Shown piece after piece: positions 1-5,099 of a DNA stretch of 5,099 nt (its first letter is position 1; every line of letters starts with the position of its first letter). Position numbers and translations under genes: made by a program. The notes beneath the pieces were generated by a model, which saw nothing but the letters and a program-made list of their open reading frames with translations, was not told the origin of the DNA and ran no database searches. The stretch lies in assembly GCA_009937085.1 (NCBI GenBank), contig JAACDD010000021.1:1-5099 (forward strand). Reading direction: 5' to 3'. Source of the DNA: Bacteroidota bacterium (lineage in GTDB: Bacteria; Bacteroidota; Bacteroidia; Flavobacteriales; Flavobacteriaceae).

Positions 1-986
1 ACCAACAAAGAGCCTAAAATTGGTCCTGTACACGAAAATGACACCAACGCCAGGGTTACTGCCATAAAGAAAATGCCCACATAATTTGATTTTGAGGAAG
101 CCTCATCTGACTTAGAGGTCCACGATGTGGGAAGCGTTAAATCGAATAGTCCAAAAAACGAGAGTGCAAACAGCAAAAAGACGGCAAAAAACACCATGTT
201 TAGCACCACATTTGTAGCAATGGAGTTTAGTACTTCGGGGCGTAACTGATCTAAAAAATGAAAAGGTAAACTGAGCAGCACATAAATACCAATGATGGAA
301 AAAGTATAGGCCAATGAACGCCGAATACCCTCAGAACGACTGCCACTACTCTTCGAAAAATACGACACCGTAAGCGGAATCAGCGGGAATACGCAAGGCG
401 TAAGCAAGGCCAAAAACCCACCCAATAATCCGAGTACAAAAATGCCCCACCACGAACTGTTTTTGGTAGCCACAGAGGCTTCCAAAAGTTCGGTATTTTT
501 TAAATCAAGTACGAGGCTGTTATCCTCAATTTCAATATCCGTAAGGTCTCGATTTGTGGCGTTTACCAAAGTACCATCTGTGGGAATAACCAGGTTTTCT
601 TCTCTAAAAATACAAATGGCATCGTCACAAGCTTGATATTCTATGGTTAAGCTTATTTCCTTTTCTTCTGTCTGAACAGCTTGCACCAGCATGGCTTTGT
701 AAGTAAAATAGGACAATTCCATTTCAAAAATGGGATCAAATCCTGTTTTGGGCGTTGTGACTTGGAGTTCGCCAATGGCTGTGGCATTGTTCCATAGCAA
801 CAATGTGGGGAGTGGTCCGCCTTCTGGCAAATCGGTACTGTAGAGTTTCCAGTTTTCCGCAATGGTGGCACTTAATACTACGTCGTAAGTATTTGTATCC
901 GATTGGCGCGCTTGTGCGCTCCACTGCACTGCATTTTGCGCCCAGAGGCATTGCGCAATTAAAAGAAAGAGATATAACGGCTTCAT
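1..986 (-). CDS. dsbD: Thiol:disulfide interchange protein DsbD, N-terminal part (cut by window start)
   Basis: DsbD is an inner-membrane protein that passes electrons from cytoplasmic thioredoxin to periplasmic thiol proteins. The 328 visible codons run off the window start with no stop. Residues 1-16 form a signal peptide ending near LWA-QN. Residues 17-175 resemble the periplasmic alpha domain, with the redox Cys pair C120/C125 (YQACDDAIC). The transmembrane beta domain follows, with helices at about 180-203, 223-243, 257-283 and 302-328. It carries the two membrane-embedded redox cysteines, C198 (LLTPCVFPLIP) and C319 (SFSCTGPILG), which correspond to the family's conserved transmembrane pair. 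The remaining helices and the C-terminal thioredoxin domain must lie outside the window. The ATG at 986 overlaps the tilS stop as ATGA, which fixes the start and suggests translational coupling. The motifs and their order make the family call secure; a CcdA-like protein would lack the alpha domain. Confidence 0.93.
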   Translation of the reverse strand, partial: MKPLYLFLLIAQCLWAQNAVQWSAQARQSDTNTYDVVLSATIAENWKLYSTDLPEGGPLPTLLLWNNATAIGELQVTTPKTGFDPIFEMELSYFTYKAMLVQAVQTEEKEISLTIEYQACDDAICIFREENLVIPTDGTLVNATNRDLTDIEIEDNSLVLDLKNTELLEASVATKNSSWWGIFVLGLLGGFLALLTPCVFPLIPLTVSYFSKSSGSRSEGIRRSLAYTFSIIGIYVLLSLPFHFLDQLRPEVLNSIATNVVLNMVFFAVFLLFALSFFGLFDLTLPTSWTSKSDEASSKSNYVGIFFMAVTLALVSFSCTGPILGSLL

Positions 987-2269
987 ACTATTTTGATTTG
1001 GAGGGTATTAGAGAGACTATCGGAAACGAATCTGCGATCTAATCGTTTTCCAACAACCCAAATTACGTTATTTTCATCACATAACAGCCATTGATTGTTC
1101 TTTTCAGCAGCAGACATTTTTTCGTCCTTGAAAAATTTAGAGAGCTTCTTTTTGCCTTTCATCCCTGTTGGATAAAATAAATCCCCTTTATTCCAACGAC
1201 GTAAAACCAACGGGAAAGTCAATTTTGAGGCATTTACCAAAACACAATTTGCAGTAGTTTTTGAAGCTGCATTTGGTGTAGAAAACTCCAATTTTACAGG
1301 AAATTCAATCCCACTTTCAGGAACCATATACACTTCATCTGCAGCATCCTTACGATTTGATTGTGAAGATAACACCAAATGGTCGCGCTCACGAAGTAAT
1401 TCGTGTGTGGCACTCGTGCATTTTTTTCCGGCATGCGCGTCTAACAATTTCTCTACTTCAACAGCATCCAAACCATAGACAGCGAACAAATGATGTAACC
1501 AAAATCTTTTGGGTTGCAAGCCTTCTATCGAAATCAACGGAATCGTAATTCCATCTGGCGCATTTTTCCATGCTTTTTTAATCGCGTTTACTTGTGCTGA
1601 AATAGCATCAAAAGTCTCTTGTAAATGCTGAACAGACTTAAGCGTATTGGCAGCTGTTTGTGATGATAGTGCTAAAAACGATGGCATGACGTTGTGCCTA
1701 ATCGCATTTCGTAAATATTTTGTTGAATTGTTAGATACGTCTTCACGCCATTTAAGCGTATTAGCCTTGGCGTAAACCACTAATTCTTCCTTAAAAAAGG
1801 GCAACAATGGACGAATTAAAAAGTCATTTTTTGCACGAATTCCACTCAATCCTTCTACCCCGCTCCCTCTTGAAAGGCGCATAAATAGCGTTTCCAGTTG
1901 ATCATCAGCGTGGTGTGCGGTGAGCACCGCATCATACTGGTGTTCAGCTACCAATTCTTCAAACCAAGCATAGCGCAGATTCCTGGCTTTTTCTTGAATA
2001 CCAGATGCGTCAGGTTTTATAGGCTTTATTGCCGTATGCAAATTCACACGCAATATTTTTGCCGTTTCTGAAACTAAAGATTCATCTAAATCGCTATCTG
2101 CACCACGAAGTTTGTAATTCACGTGTGCCATATCAAAAGTATACCCGCATTTGGATAACAAATGTGCCAACACCACACTGTCAACGCCTCCACTTACCGC
2201 AAGCAGTAGCTTTGGATTAGAAATAAAATCCAATACAGACGCAATATGCTGTTTAAACTTTTGTTCCAT
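983..2269 (-). CDS. tilS: tRNA(Ile)-lysidine synthetase TilS
   Basis: TilS uses ATP to attach lysine to C34 of the CAU-anticodon tRNA(Ile), switching it from Met to Ile decoding (AUA codons). It is a cytoplasmic, essential enzyme in most bacteria. The 428-residue product has the N-type ATP pyrophosphatase P-loop SGGVDS at 26-31. The family segments HVNYKLRG (49-56), TAHHADDQLETLFMRLSRG (117-135) and the DVSNNSTKYLRNAIRH region (177-192) follow. The C-terminal TilS domain is present at about 353-413 (RRWNKGDLFYPTGMKGKKKL...), so the protein is full length. The ATG at 2269 lies inside the end of pabB (17-base overlap), and the TGA stop shares the ATGA with the dsbD start, so expression is probably coupled to both neighbours. 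No promoter of its own is visible. The identification rests on motif order and length and is firm. Confidence 0.96.
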   Translation of the reverse strand: MEQKFKQHIASVLDFISNPKLLLAVSGGVDSVVLAHLLSKCGYTFDMAHVNYKLRGADSDLDESLVSETAKILRVNLHTAIKPIKPDASGIQEKARNLRYAWFEELVAEHQYDAVLTAHHADDQLETLFMRLSRGSGVEGLSGIRAKNDFLIRPLLPFFKEELVVYAKANTLKWREDVSNNSTKYLRNAIRHNVMPSFLALSSQTAANTLKSVQHLQETFDAISAQVNAIKKAWKNAPDGITIPLISIEGLQPKRFWLHHLFAVYGLDAVEVEKLLDAHAGKKCTSATHELLRERDHLVLSSQSNRKDAADEVYMVPESGIEFPVKLEFSTPNAASKTTANCVLVNASKLTFPLVLRRWNKGDLFYPTGMKGKKKLSKFFKDEKMSAAEKNNQWLLCDENNVIWVVGKRLDRRFVSDSLSNTLQIKIV

Positions 2270-3566
2270 GGCTCATTTGCGTGGCAACTTTATTTGCCAA
2301 AACGCGTTTAATTGCCTCTACCTTTAGCTGGCATTCTTCGTACTCTTGCTCCACATTGGCAGCAGCAGTAAGCGCACTTCCTACATGCGTAGAAAGGTAT
2401 TGTTGTTGTGCATCATAAATCAAACTACGAATAACAACGTTAAAATCGAAATCGCCATTTGGAGCAAAATATCCAACGGCGCCGCTGTATAAACCACGTT
2501 GGCTAACTTCGTATGCATTTATGAGTTCCATGGCGCGTTGTTTGGGTGCCCCCGTCATGCTGCCCATAGGAAAACAAGCATCAATAATGTCCAATGAGTG
2601 TGTGTTTTCAGAACAAGAGGCAACCACCGTAGAAATCATTTGATGCACTTGCGAAAAAGGATATACAGCACATTGTTCTGCTACAGAAACAGAACCTTTA
2701 TTTGCAATTCGCGATAAATCGTTTCGAACCAAATCGGTTATCATAATATTTTCTGCCCGTTCTTTGGGATCGTTTTTAAGAAGTTGAGCATTTGCCTTAT
2801 CTAAAACTTCATCTGCGTGCCGTGCAGCAGTTCCCTTAATGGGCTGCGAATACAGATGTGTTCCTTTTCGTGATAAAAAACGTTCTGGAGACGCACACAT
2901 CAAATGTAAATTCTCCATAGACATATACGCTGCAAAAGGAGTTTTGGCAATCGTATTTAGCGCGTGGAAAATTTGCTGTGGTACCACTTGTGCATTTTCT
3001 GCAAACCACTCCATGCAATAGTTAACTTCATAAATATCACCCCGCAAAATATGCTGCTGCAAGGCGGTGGCGTGTTTTATGTATTCTGATTTAGAAATTC
3101 GAGGCGATAAATCAATGGCAGTAGACTCAGAATCTGTAAACGGAGTTGTTTCCAACACTTGTGCAAAATCTTCGTCGGCATTTGCATCACTGCTATACAA
3201 AGCGGTTAAGGTGTCGCCTTGTAAAAGCCATATTTTTTCGGGATTGAAAAACTGCAGTTTTGGCACCGAAATATACGCTGGGTTTGTGGGTACTATTTGC
3301 TCCCATGCATTTGAAAATTCATAGTTGAAAAAGCCAAAAAGCCATTCGTTTCCTACCACCTGTTGAAGGCTGTTATAGTCGTTAACCCACTGCTTTTCAG
3401 GACTCATGTTAAGTGCTAACATAGCATCATAGGTGTTGTTGTGGTGCGGATATTCGTTAGAATCAAGCCACGCCACAGGGCTAGAATACGCTGCCCAAGC
3501 GAATAATTTTGCCTTAATGTTTGGCAAATTTTTTACGTTAAATACTGTTTTTGTGCGTGTTACCAA
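2253..3566 (-). CDS. pabB: Aminodeoxychorismate synthase component I (PabB type)
   Basis: This is a chorismate-utilising enzyme that aminates chorismate to 4-amino-4-deoxychorismate for folate synthesis, normally with a PabA glutaminase partner that is not in this window. Of its 437 residues, about 150-425 form the chorismate-binding domain. Visible motifs are RGDIYEVNY (175-183), PIKGT (242-246), RAENIMITDLVRNDLSR (270-286), FPMGSMTGAPKQRAMELI (332-349) and EQEYEEC (406-412). K244 in PIKGT, where anthranilate synthase TrpE has PIAGT, and the GSMTGAPK loop favour PabB over TrpE. Databases may label it only 'anthranilate synthase component I family'. The start is a TTG at 3566 directly after an in-frame TAG. 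It is supported by an AAGAAGG ribosome binding site 7 nt upstream and by a plausible N-terminus; the next in-frame ATG (M54) would remove conserved sequence. It is the first gene of the pabB-tilS-dsbD operon. Confidence 0.9.
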   Translation of the reverse strand: MVTRTKTVFNVKNLPNIKAKLFAWAAYSSPVAWLDSNEYPHHNNTYDAMLALNMSPEKQWVNDYNSLQQVVGNEWLFGFFNYEFSNAWEQIVPTNPAYISVPKLQFFNPEKIWLLQGDTLTALYSSDANADEDFAQVLETTPFTDSESTAIDLSPRISKSEYIKHATALQQHILRGDIYEVNYCMEWFAENAQVVPQQIFHALNTIAKTPFAAYMSMENLHLMCASPERFLSRKGTHLYSQPIKGTAARHADEVLDKANAQLLKNDPKERAENIMITDLVRNDLSRIANKGSVSVAEQCAVYPFSQVHQMISTVVASCSENTHSLDIIDACFPMGSMTGAPKQRAMELINAYEVSQRGLYSGAVGYFAPNGDFDFNVVIRSLIYDAQQQYLSTHVGSALTAAANVEQEYEECQLKVEAIKRVLANKVATQMSHGTKV

Positions 3567-3573
3567 CTAAATA

Positions 3574-3580
3574 CCTTCTT
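3574..3580 (-). promoter_or_regulatory. Ribosome binding site of pabB, deciding a TTG start
   Basis: The minus strand reads AAGAAGG, then 7 nt (TATTTAG), then TTG. This is a strong Shine-Dalgarno match at ideal spacing, and it supports initiation at the non-ATG codon at 3566. Such a match is notable because Shine-Dalgarno motifs are generally weak or absent in Bacteroidota; the other starts in this window show none. Confidence 0.65.
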
Positions 3581-3586
3581 AAAAAA

Positions 3587-3594
3587 CAAAATTA
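3587..3594 (-). promoter_or_regulatory. Promoter -7 box for pabB-tilS-dsbD
   Basis: The minus strand carries TAATTTTG, a perfect match to the Bacteroidota primary sigma -7 consensus TAnnTTTG. No convincing -33 TTTG box lies about 19 nt upstream. Transcription would begin near 3580-3583, giving a 5' leader of about 15 nt that holds little more than the AAGAAGG ribosome binding site. The placement is inferred from consensus and spacing only. Confidence 0.55.
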
Positions 3595-3637
3595 GGCATT
3601 TGAGAAAAGATTACACCATCACTTTAAAAAAAATCTC

Positions 3638-3645
3638 TATTTTTG
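3638..3645 (+). promoter_or_regulatory. Promoter -7 box for the leader peptide-GNAT-argG operon
   Basis: TATTTTTG matches TAnnTTTG exactly. A -33 TTTG is not evident at the usual distance, so the promoter may be weak or activator-assisted. With the usual 4-6 nt from box to transcription start, the RNA would begin at about 3649-3651. That is at, or within a base or two of, the ATG (3650) of the arginine-rich leader ORF, implying a leaderless leader-peptide message. Confidence 0.55.
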
Positions 3646-3649
3646 TAGC

Positions 3650-3712
3650 ATGACTGTAAACCAAAAAACACGTTTCACATTTTCCCCGCGCGCTCGTCGC
3701 CCCTTGGGGTAG
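3650..3712 (+). CDS. Arginine-rich leader peptide of the arginine operon (20 aa, putative)
   Basis: A short ORF, MTVNQKTRFTFSPRARRPLG then TAG, lies between the promoter box and the GNAT-argG genes. Arginines are at residues 8, 14, 16 and 17 (CGT, CGC, CGT, CGC), and three of them sit within four codons just before the stop. This is the layout of an attenuation leader peptide, in which slow translation at codons of the pathway's end product senses its supply. An alternative is a nascent-chain arrest peptide that binds free arginine. There is no room for a ribosome binding site between the predicted RNA start and the ATG, so initiation would be on a leaderless 5' end. The reading frame, arginine content and position are seen directly; the regulatory role is inferred. 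The ORF is too short for ordinary gene callers. Four arginines in 20 codons could occur by chance, but the match to the downstream pathway makes that less likely. Confidence 0.68.
   Translation: MTVNQKTRFTFSPRARRPLG
3684..3709 (+). promoter_or_regulatory. GC-rich hairpin over the arginine codons of the leader
   Basis: CCCCGCG (3684-3690) can pair with CGC (3698-3700) and GGGG (3706-3709), leaving a CGCTCGT loop and a 5-nt CCCTT bulge. The same GGGG can instead close a tight hairpin on CCC (3700-3702) with a CTTG tetraloop. A T-rich run (TCTATTTTATTA, 3713-3724) follows. It looks like an intrinsic terminator, but it ends at the leader stop codon, so a ribosome finishing or stalled in the leader would cover it. 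It could therefore act mainly when the leader is untranslated. The folds were drawn by eye. Confidence 0.35.
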
Positions 3713-3790
3713 TCTATTTTATTATGAAACTAAGGTGTGTCCGGTTTCCCTCTCCGTATTCTTTCAGTCTAATTATCACCTCTCCATAAC
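3713..3790 (+). promoter_or_regulatory. Attenuator or Rho-loading region between leader peptide and GNAT gene
   Basis: This untranslated stretch joins the leader stop codon to the GNAT start. It contains a possible hairpin: GAAAC (3726-3730) pairs with GTTTC (3744-3748), with inner GG/CC pairs (3734-3735 with 3741-3742) around a TGTGT loop. TGAAAC (3725-3730) could instead pair with GTTTCA (3672-3677) inside the leader ORF, so two exclusive folds exist. The last 50 nt (3741-3790) hold 18 C and only 4 G with little strong structure, which is the composition favoured by Rho. A leader-controlled termination switch is inferred. No clean stem plus U-run terminator is seen after the leader stop. 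Confidence 0.45.
3724..3789 (+). CDS. Possible second small ORF in the arginine leader (21 aa)
   Basis: An ATG at 3724 opens 21 codons, beginning MKLRCVRFPSP and ending ITSP. The TAA stop lies one base before the GNAT ATG. It has two arginines written with AGG and CGG, unlike the CGT/CGC codons of the first leader ORF. It starts 11 nt after that ORF's stop, so reinitiating ribosomes could reach it and couple to the GNAT start. No ribosome binding site is visible and a chance ORF of this size is common, so it is only a candidate. If translated, it would cover the C-rich stretch and block Rho. Confidence 0.2.
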   Translation: MKLRCVRFPSPYSFSLIITSP

Positions 3791-4378
3791 ATGGAAATTC
3801 AAGTTGCAAAGCGCATACATGTTTCGTATGCCAACACCATTTCGGAAACAATAACATCTTCGGCCCAAGTGCGCGGAACAGGAATTGCACGTCGTACACC
3901 CGAATATATTCAAAAGAAAATTGAATCGGGAGATGCGATTATCGCATTGGACGGCGAAAAATTCGCTGGCTTTTGCTATATCGAGGCCTGGGGACACGAA
4001 AAGTACGTTGCCCACTCGGGACTCATTGTAGCTCCTGAATATCGAGGTATTGGATTGGCGAAAAAAATTAAGACACAAATTTTTAAGTACACGCAGCAGA
4101 AATATCCAACTGCCAAAATTTTTGGTATTACAACTGGTCTGCCTGTCATGAAAATAAATTATGATTTGGGATATAAGCCTGTAACGTTTTCTCAACTTAC
4201 AGACGATCCTGCCTTTTGGAAAGGTTGCCAAACCTGTAAAAATTACGATGTACTCACAAGAACAAACCGAACCATGTGCTTGTGTACAGGTATGCTTTAC
4301 GACCCAAAAGCAAAAAACAATGGGATTGTAGGAAGATTACAATCTTTTAAAAACGCATTTAAACGAGACAAAAAATGA
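3791..4378 (+). CDS. GNAT-family N-acyltransferase, probable arginine-pathway first enzyme
   Basis: A 195-residue cytoplasmic acyl-CoA-dependent acyltransferase. Acyl-CoA binding motif A is visible as HSGLIVAPEYRGIGLAKKI (75-93), with the pyrophosphate loop R85-G-I-G-L-A90. A conserved-looking N-terminal segment, AQVRGTGIARRTPEYI, lies at 25-40. The C-terminal part adds a four-cysteine pattern, C146-x2-C149-x13-C163-x-C165, suited to binding a metal such as zinc and not part of the core GNAT fold. The gene overlaps argG by four bases (ATGA) and follows an arginine-rich leader ORF, so it most likely N-acylates glutamate (acetyl or succinyl) to start arginine synthesis; the substrate is inferred from context only. 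GNAT genes beside argG are, as I recall, usual in flavobacterial arginine clusters. The start at 3791 has no Shine-Dalgarno motif, as is common in the phylum, but the frame has no better start upstream. The GNAT family is sure; the specific role is not. Confidence 0.88.
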   Translation: MEIQVAKRIHVSYANTISETITSSAQVRGTGIARRTPEYIQKKIESGDAIIALDGEKFAGFCYIEAWGHEKYVAHSGLIVAPEYRGIGLAKKIKTQIFKYTQQKYPTAKIFGITTGLPVMKINYDLGYKPVTFSQLTDDPAFWKGCQTCKNYDVLTRTNRTMCLCTGMLYDPKAKNNGIVGRLQSFKNAFKRDKK

Positions 4379-5099
4379 AAAAATTAGTTTTAGCATACAG
4401 TGGTGGATTAGATACTTCCTATTGCGTAAAATCGCTTAGCGAAAAGGGGTATGAAGTACACGCTGTAAGTGTAAATACAGGTGGTTTTGACGCCGATGAA
4501 GTAACAAAACTGGAGTCGAAAGCACTTGCACTGGGAGCGCATTCGTATACCAGTATTGAAGCTGTAGAAACATTTTACGAAGACATCGTAAAGTACTTGA
4601 TTTTCGGAAACGTGTTGAAAAACAACACCTACCCACTTTCAGTAAGTGCTGAACGTGTTACACAAGCCGTAGCCATTGTAAAGCATGCAAAAGAAATTGG
4701 TGCATCATATATTGCGCATGGAAGTACTGGTGCTGGAAACGACCAAGTGCGTTTCGATTTGATTTTTCAAACCATTGCACCAAAGATTGAAATCATCACA
4801 CCTATCCGAGATCAAAAACTTTCTAGAGAAGATGAAATTCATTACCTCAAAAAACACGGAGTAGATTGGTCGTGGGAAAAGGCGCAGTATTCCATAAACA
4901 AAGGGCTTTGGGGTACTTCTGTTGGTGGTAGTGAAACATTAAAATCTCGTAAACCACTACCCGATGCTGCTTATCCAAATCCATGCTCAAAAACAGGTGA
5001 AGAGCAAGTTTCACTTCAATTTGAAAAAGGAGAATTGGTGGGAATTAACAATAAAAACTATTCGCCCGTTGCAGCAATTCAAGCGTTGCAAGCACTTGC
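4375..5099 (+). CDS. argG: Argininosuccinate synthase, N-terminal part (cut by window end)
   Basis: ArgG condenses citrulline and aspartate using ATP to make argininosuccinate, the penultimate step of arginine synthesis, in the cytoplasm. The 241 visible codons of a protein usually near 400 residues include the N-type ATP pyrophosphatase loop AYSGGLDTS (7-15). YPLSVSAER (86-94), HGSTGAGNDQVRFD (115-128) and YSINKGLWGTSVGG (172-185) match the family's ATP, citrulline and aspartate binding segments in order. The start ATG at 4375 overlaps the TGA of the GNAT gene, so the two are probably translated together from the promoter at 3638. The reading frame is still open at the window end. Identity is essentially certain. 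Confidence 0.97.
   Translation, partial: MKKLVLAYSGGLDTSYCVKSLSEKGYEVHAVSVNTGGFDADEVTKLESKALALGAHSYTSIEAVETFYEDIVKYLIFGNVLKNNTYPLSVSAERVTQAVAIVKHAKEIGASYIAHGSTGAGNDQVRFDLIFQTIAPKIEIITPIRDQKLSREDEIHYLKKHGVDWSWEKAQYSINKGLWGTSVGGSETLKSRKPLPDAAYPNPCSKTGEEQVSLQFEKGELVGINNKNYSPVAAIQALQAL

Noticed and set aside
1..48. Lipoprotein signal on DsbD (Cys at residue 13)
   Set aside because: The residues before the Cys (L-I-A-Q) do not fit a lipobox, and a standard signal-peptidase site follows at LWA-QN near residue 16. This concerns the DsbD N-terminus near 986-936.
653..951. Two short minus-strand ORFs (653-871, 736-951) within the dsbD region
   Set aside because: They are other frames of the dsbD periplasmic domain; the dsbD frame has a signal peptide and redox cysteines and is open to the window edge.
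3067..3324. 85-codon plus-strand ORF inside pabB
   Set aside because: It is antisense to the well-supported pabB frame, and the product has no recognisable features.
2253..3566. Calling the synthase trpE or an isochorismate synthase
   Set aside because: Lys in PIKGT (TrpE has PIAGT), the GSMTGAPK loop and the absence of trp genes nearby favour PabB.
3684..3724. Simple intrinsic terminator ending the leader transcript
   Set aside because: The stem is bulged and the T-run is interrupted. The hairpin overlaps the leader codons up to the stop, so it would be melted by exactly the ribosome meant to permit termination. It is kept only as a low-confidence structure, not called as a terminator.
3714..3899. 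61-codon minus-strand ORF across the arginine leader
   Set aside because: It is antisense to the leader and the GNAT start, shows no motif, and has no plausible expression signal.
3776..4231. 151-codon minus-strand ORF opposite the GNAT gene
   Set aside because: It lies wholly antisense to a gene with clear acyl-CoA binding motifs, its translation is Cys/Phe/Arg-rich with no recognisable domain, and it has no promoter or coupling to a neighbour.

Overview
The window looks like chromosomal DNA of a member of the Bacteroidota, most likely a flavobacterium. The evidence is moderate-to-low GC, promoter boxes of the Bacteroidota type (TAnnTTTG), mostly weak ribosome binding sites, and protein motifs typical of the group, such as SFSCTGPILG in DsbD and the PabB and ArgG sequence style. 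The species cannot be named from this sequence alone.

Layout. Positions 1-3566 hold a tightly packed minus-strand operon read pabB -> tilS -> dsbD. It encodes a chorismate-using synthase for folate precursor, tRNA(Ile2) lysidine synthetase, and a thiol:disulfide interchange membrane protein whose C-terminal half lies beyond the window start. The genes overlap by 17 and 4 bases. Positions 3567-3649 are a short divergent promoter region with one TAnnTTTG box for each direction. On the plus strand, a leader of about 140 nt (3650-3790) precedes a GNAT-family acyltransferase (3791-4378). That gene overlaps argG by 4 bases (argG starts at 4375 and runs off the window end).

The most interesting element is in the leader. 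Starting about 5 nt after the plus-strand promoter box is an unannotated 20-codon ORF, MTVNQKTRFTFSPRARRPLG. It carries four arginines, three of them in the cluster R-A-R-R, and sits directly upstream of arginine-biosynthesis genes. I read it as an arginine-sensing leader peptide on a leaderless transcript. It is followed by alternative hairpins and a strikingly C-rich, G-poor stretch (18 C to 4 G in 3741-3790) that could be a Rho loading region. A second small ORF (3724-3789) ends one base before the GNAT start.

How the genes work together. GNAT plus argG look like the start of an arginine operon: the GNAT protein plausibly makes the N-acylated glutamate of the first step, and ArgG joins citrulline and aspartate. 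The leader would tie expression to arginine or Arg-tRNA supply. The minus-strand genes share an operon but no obvious pathway.
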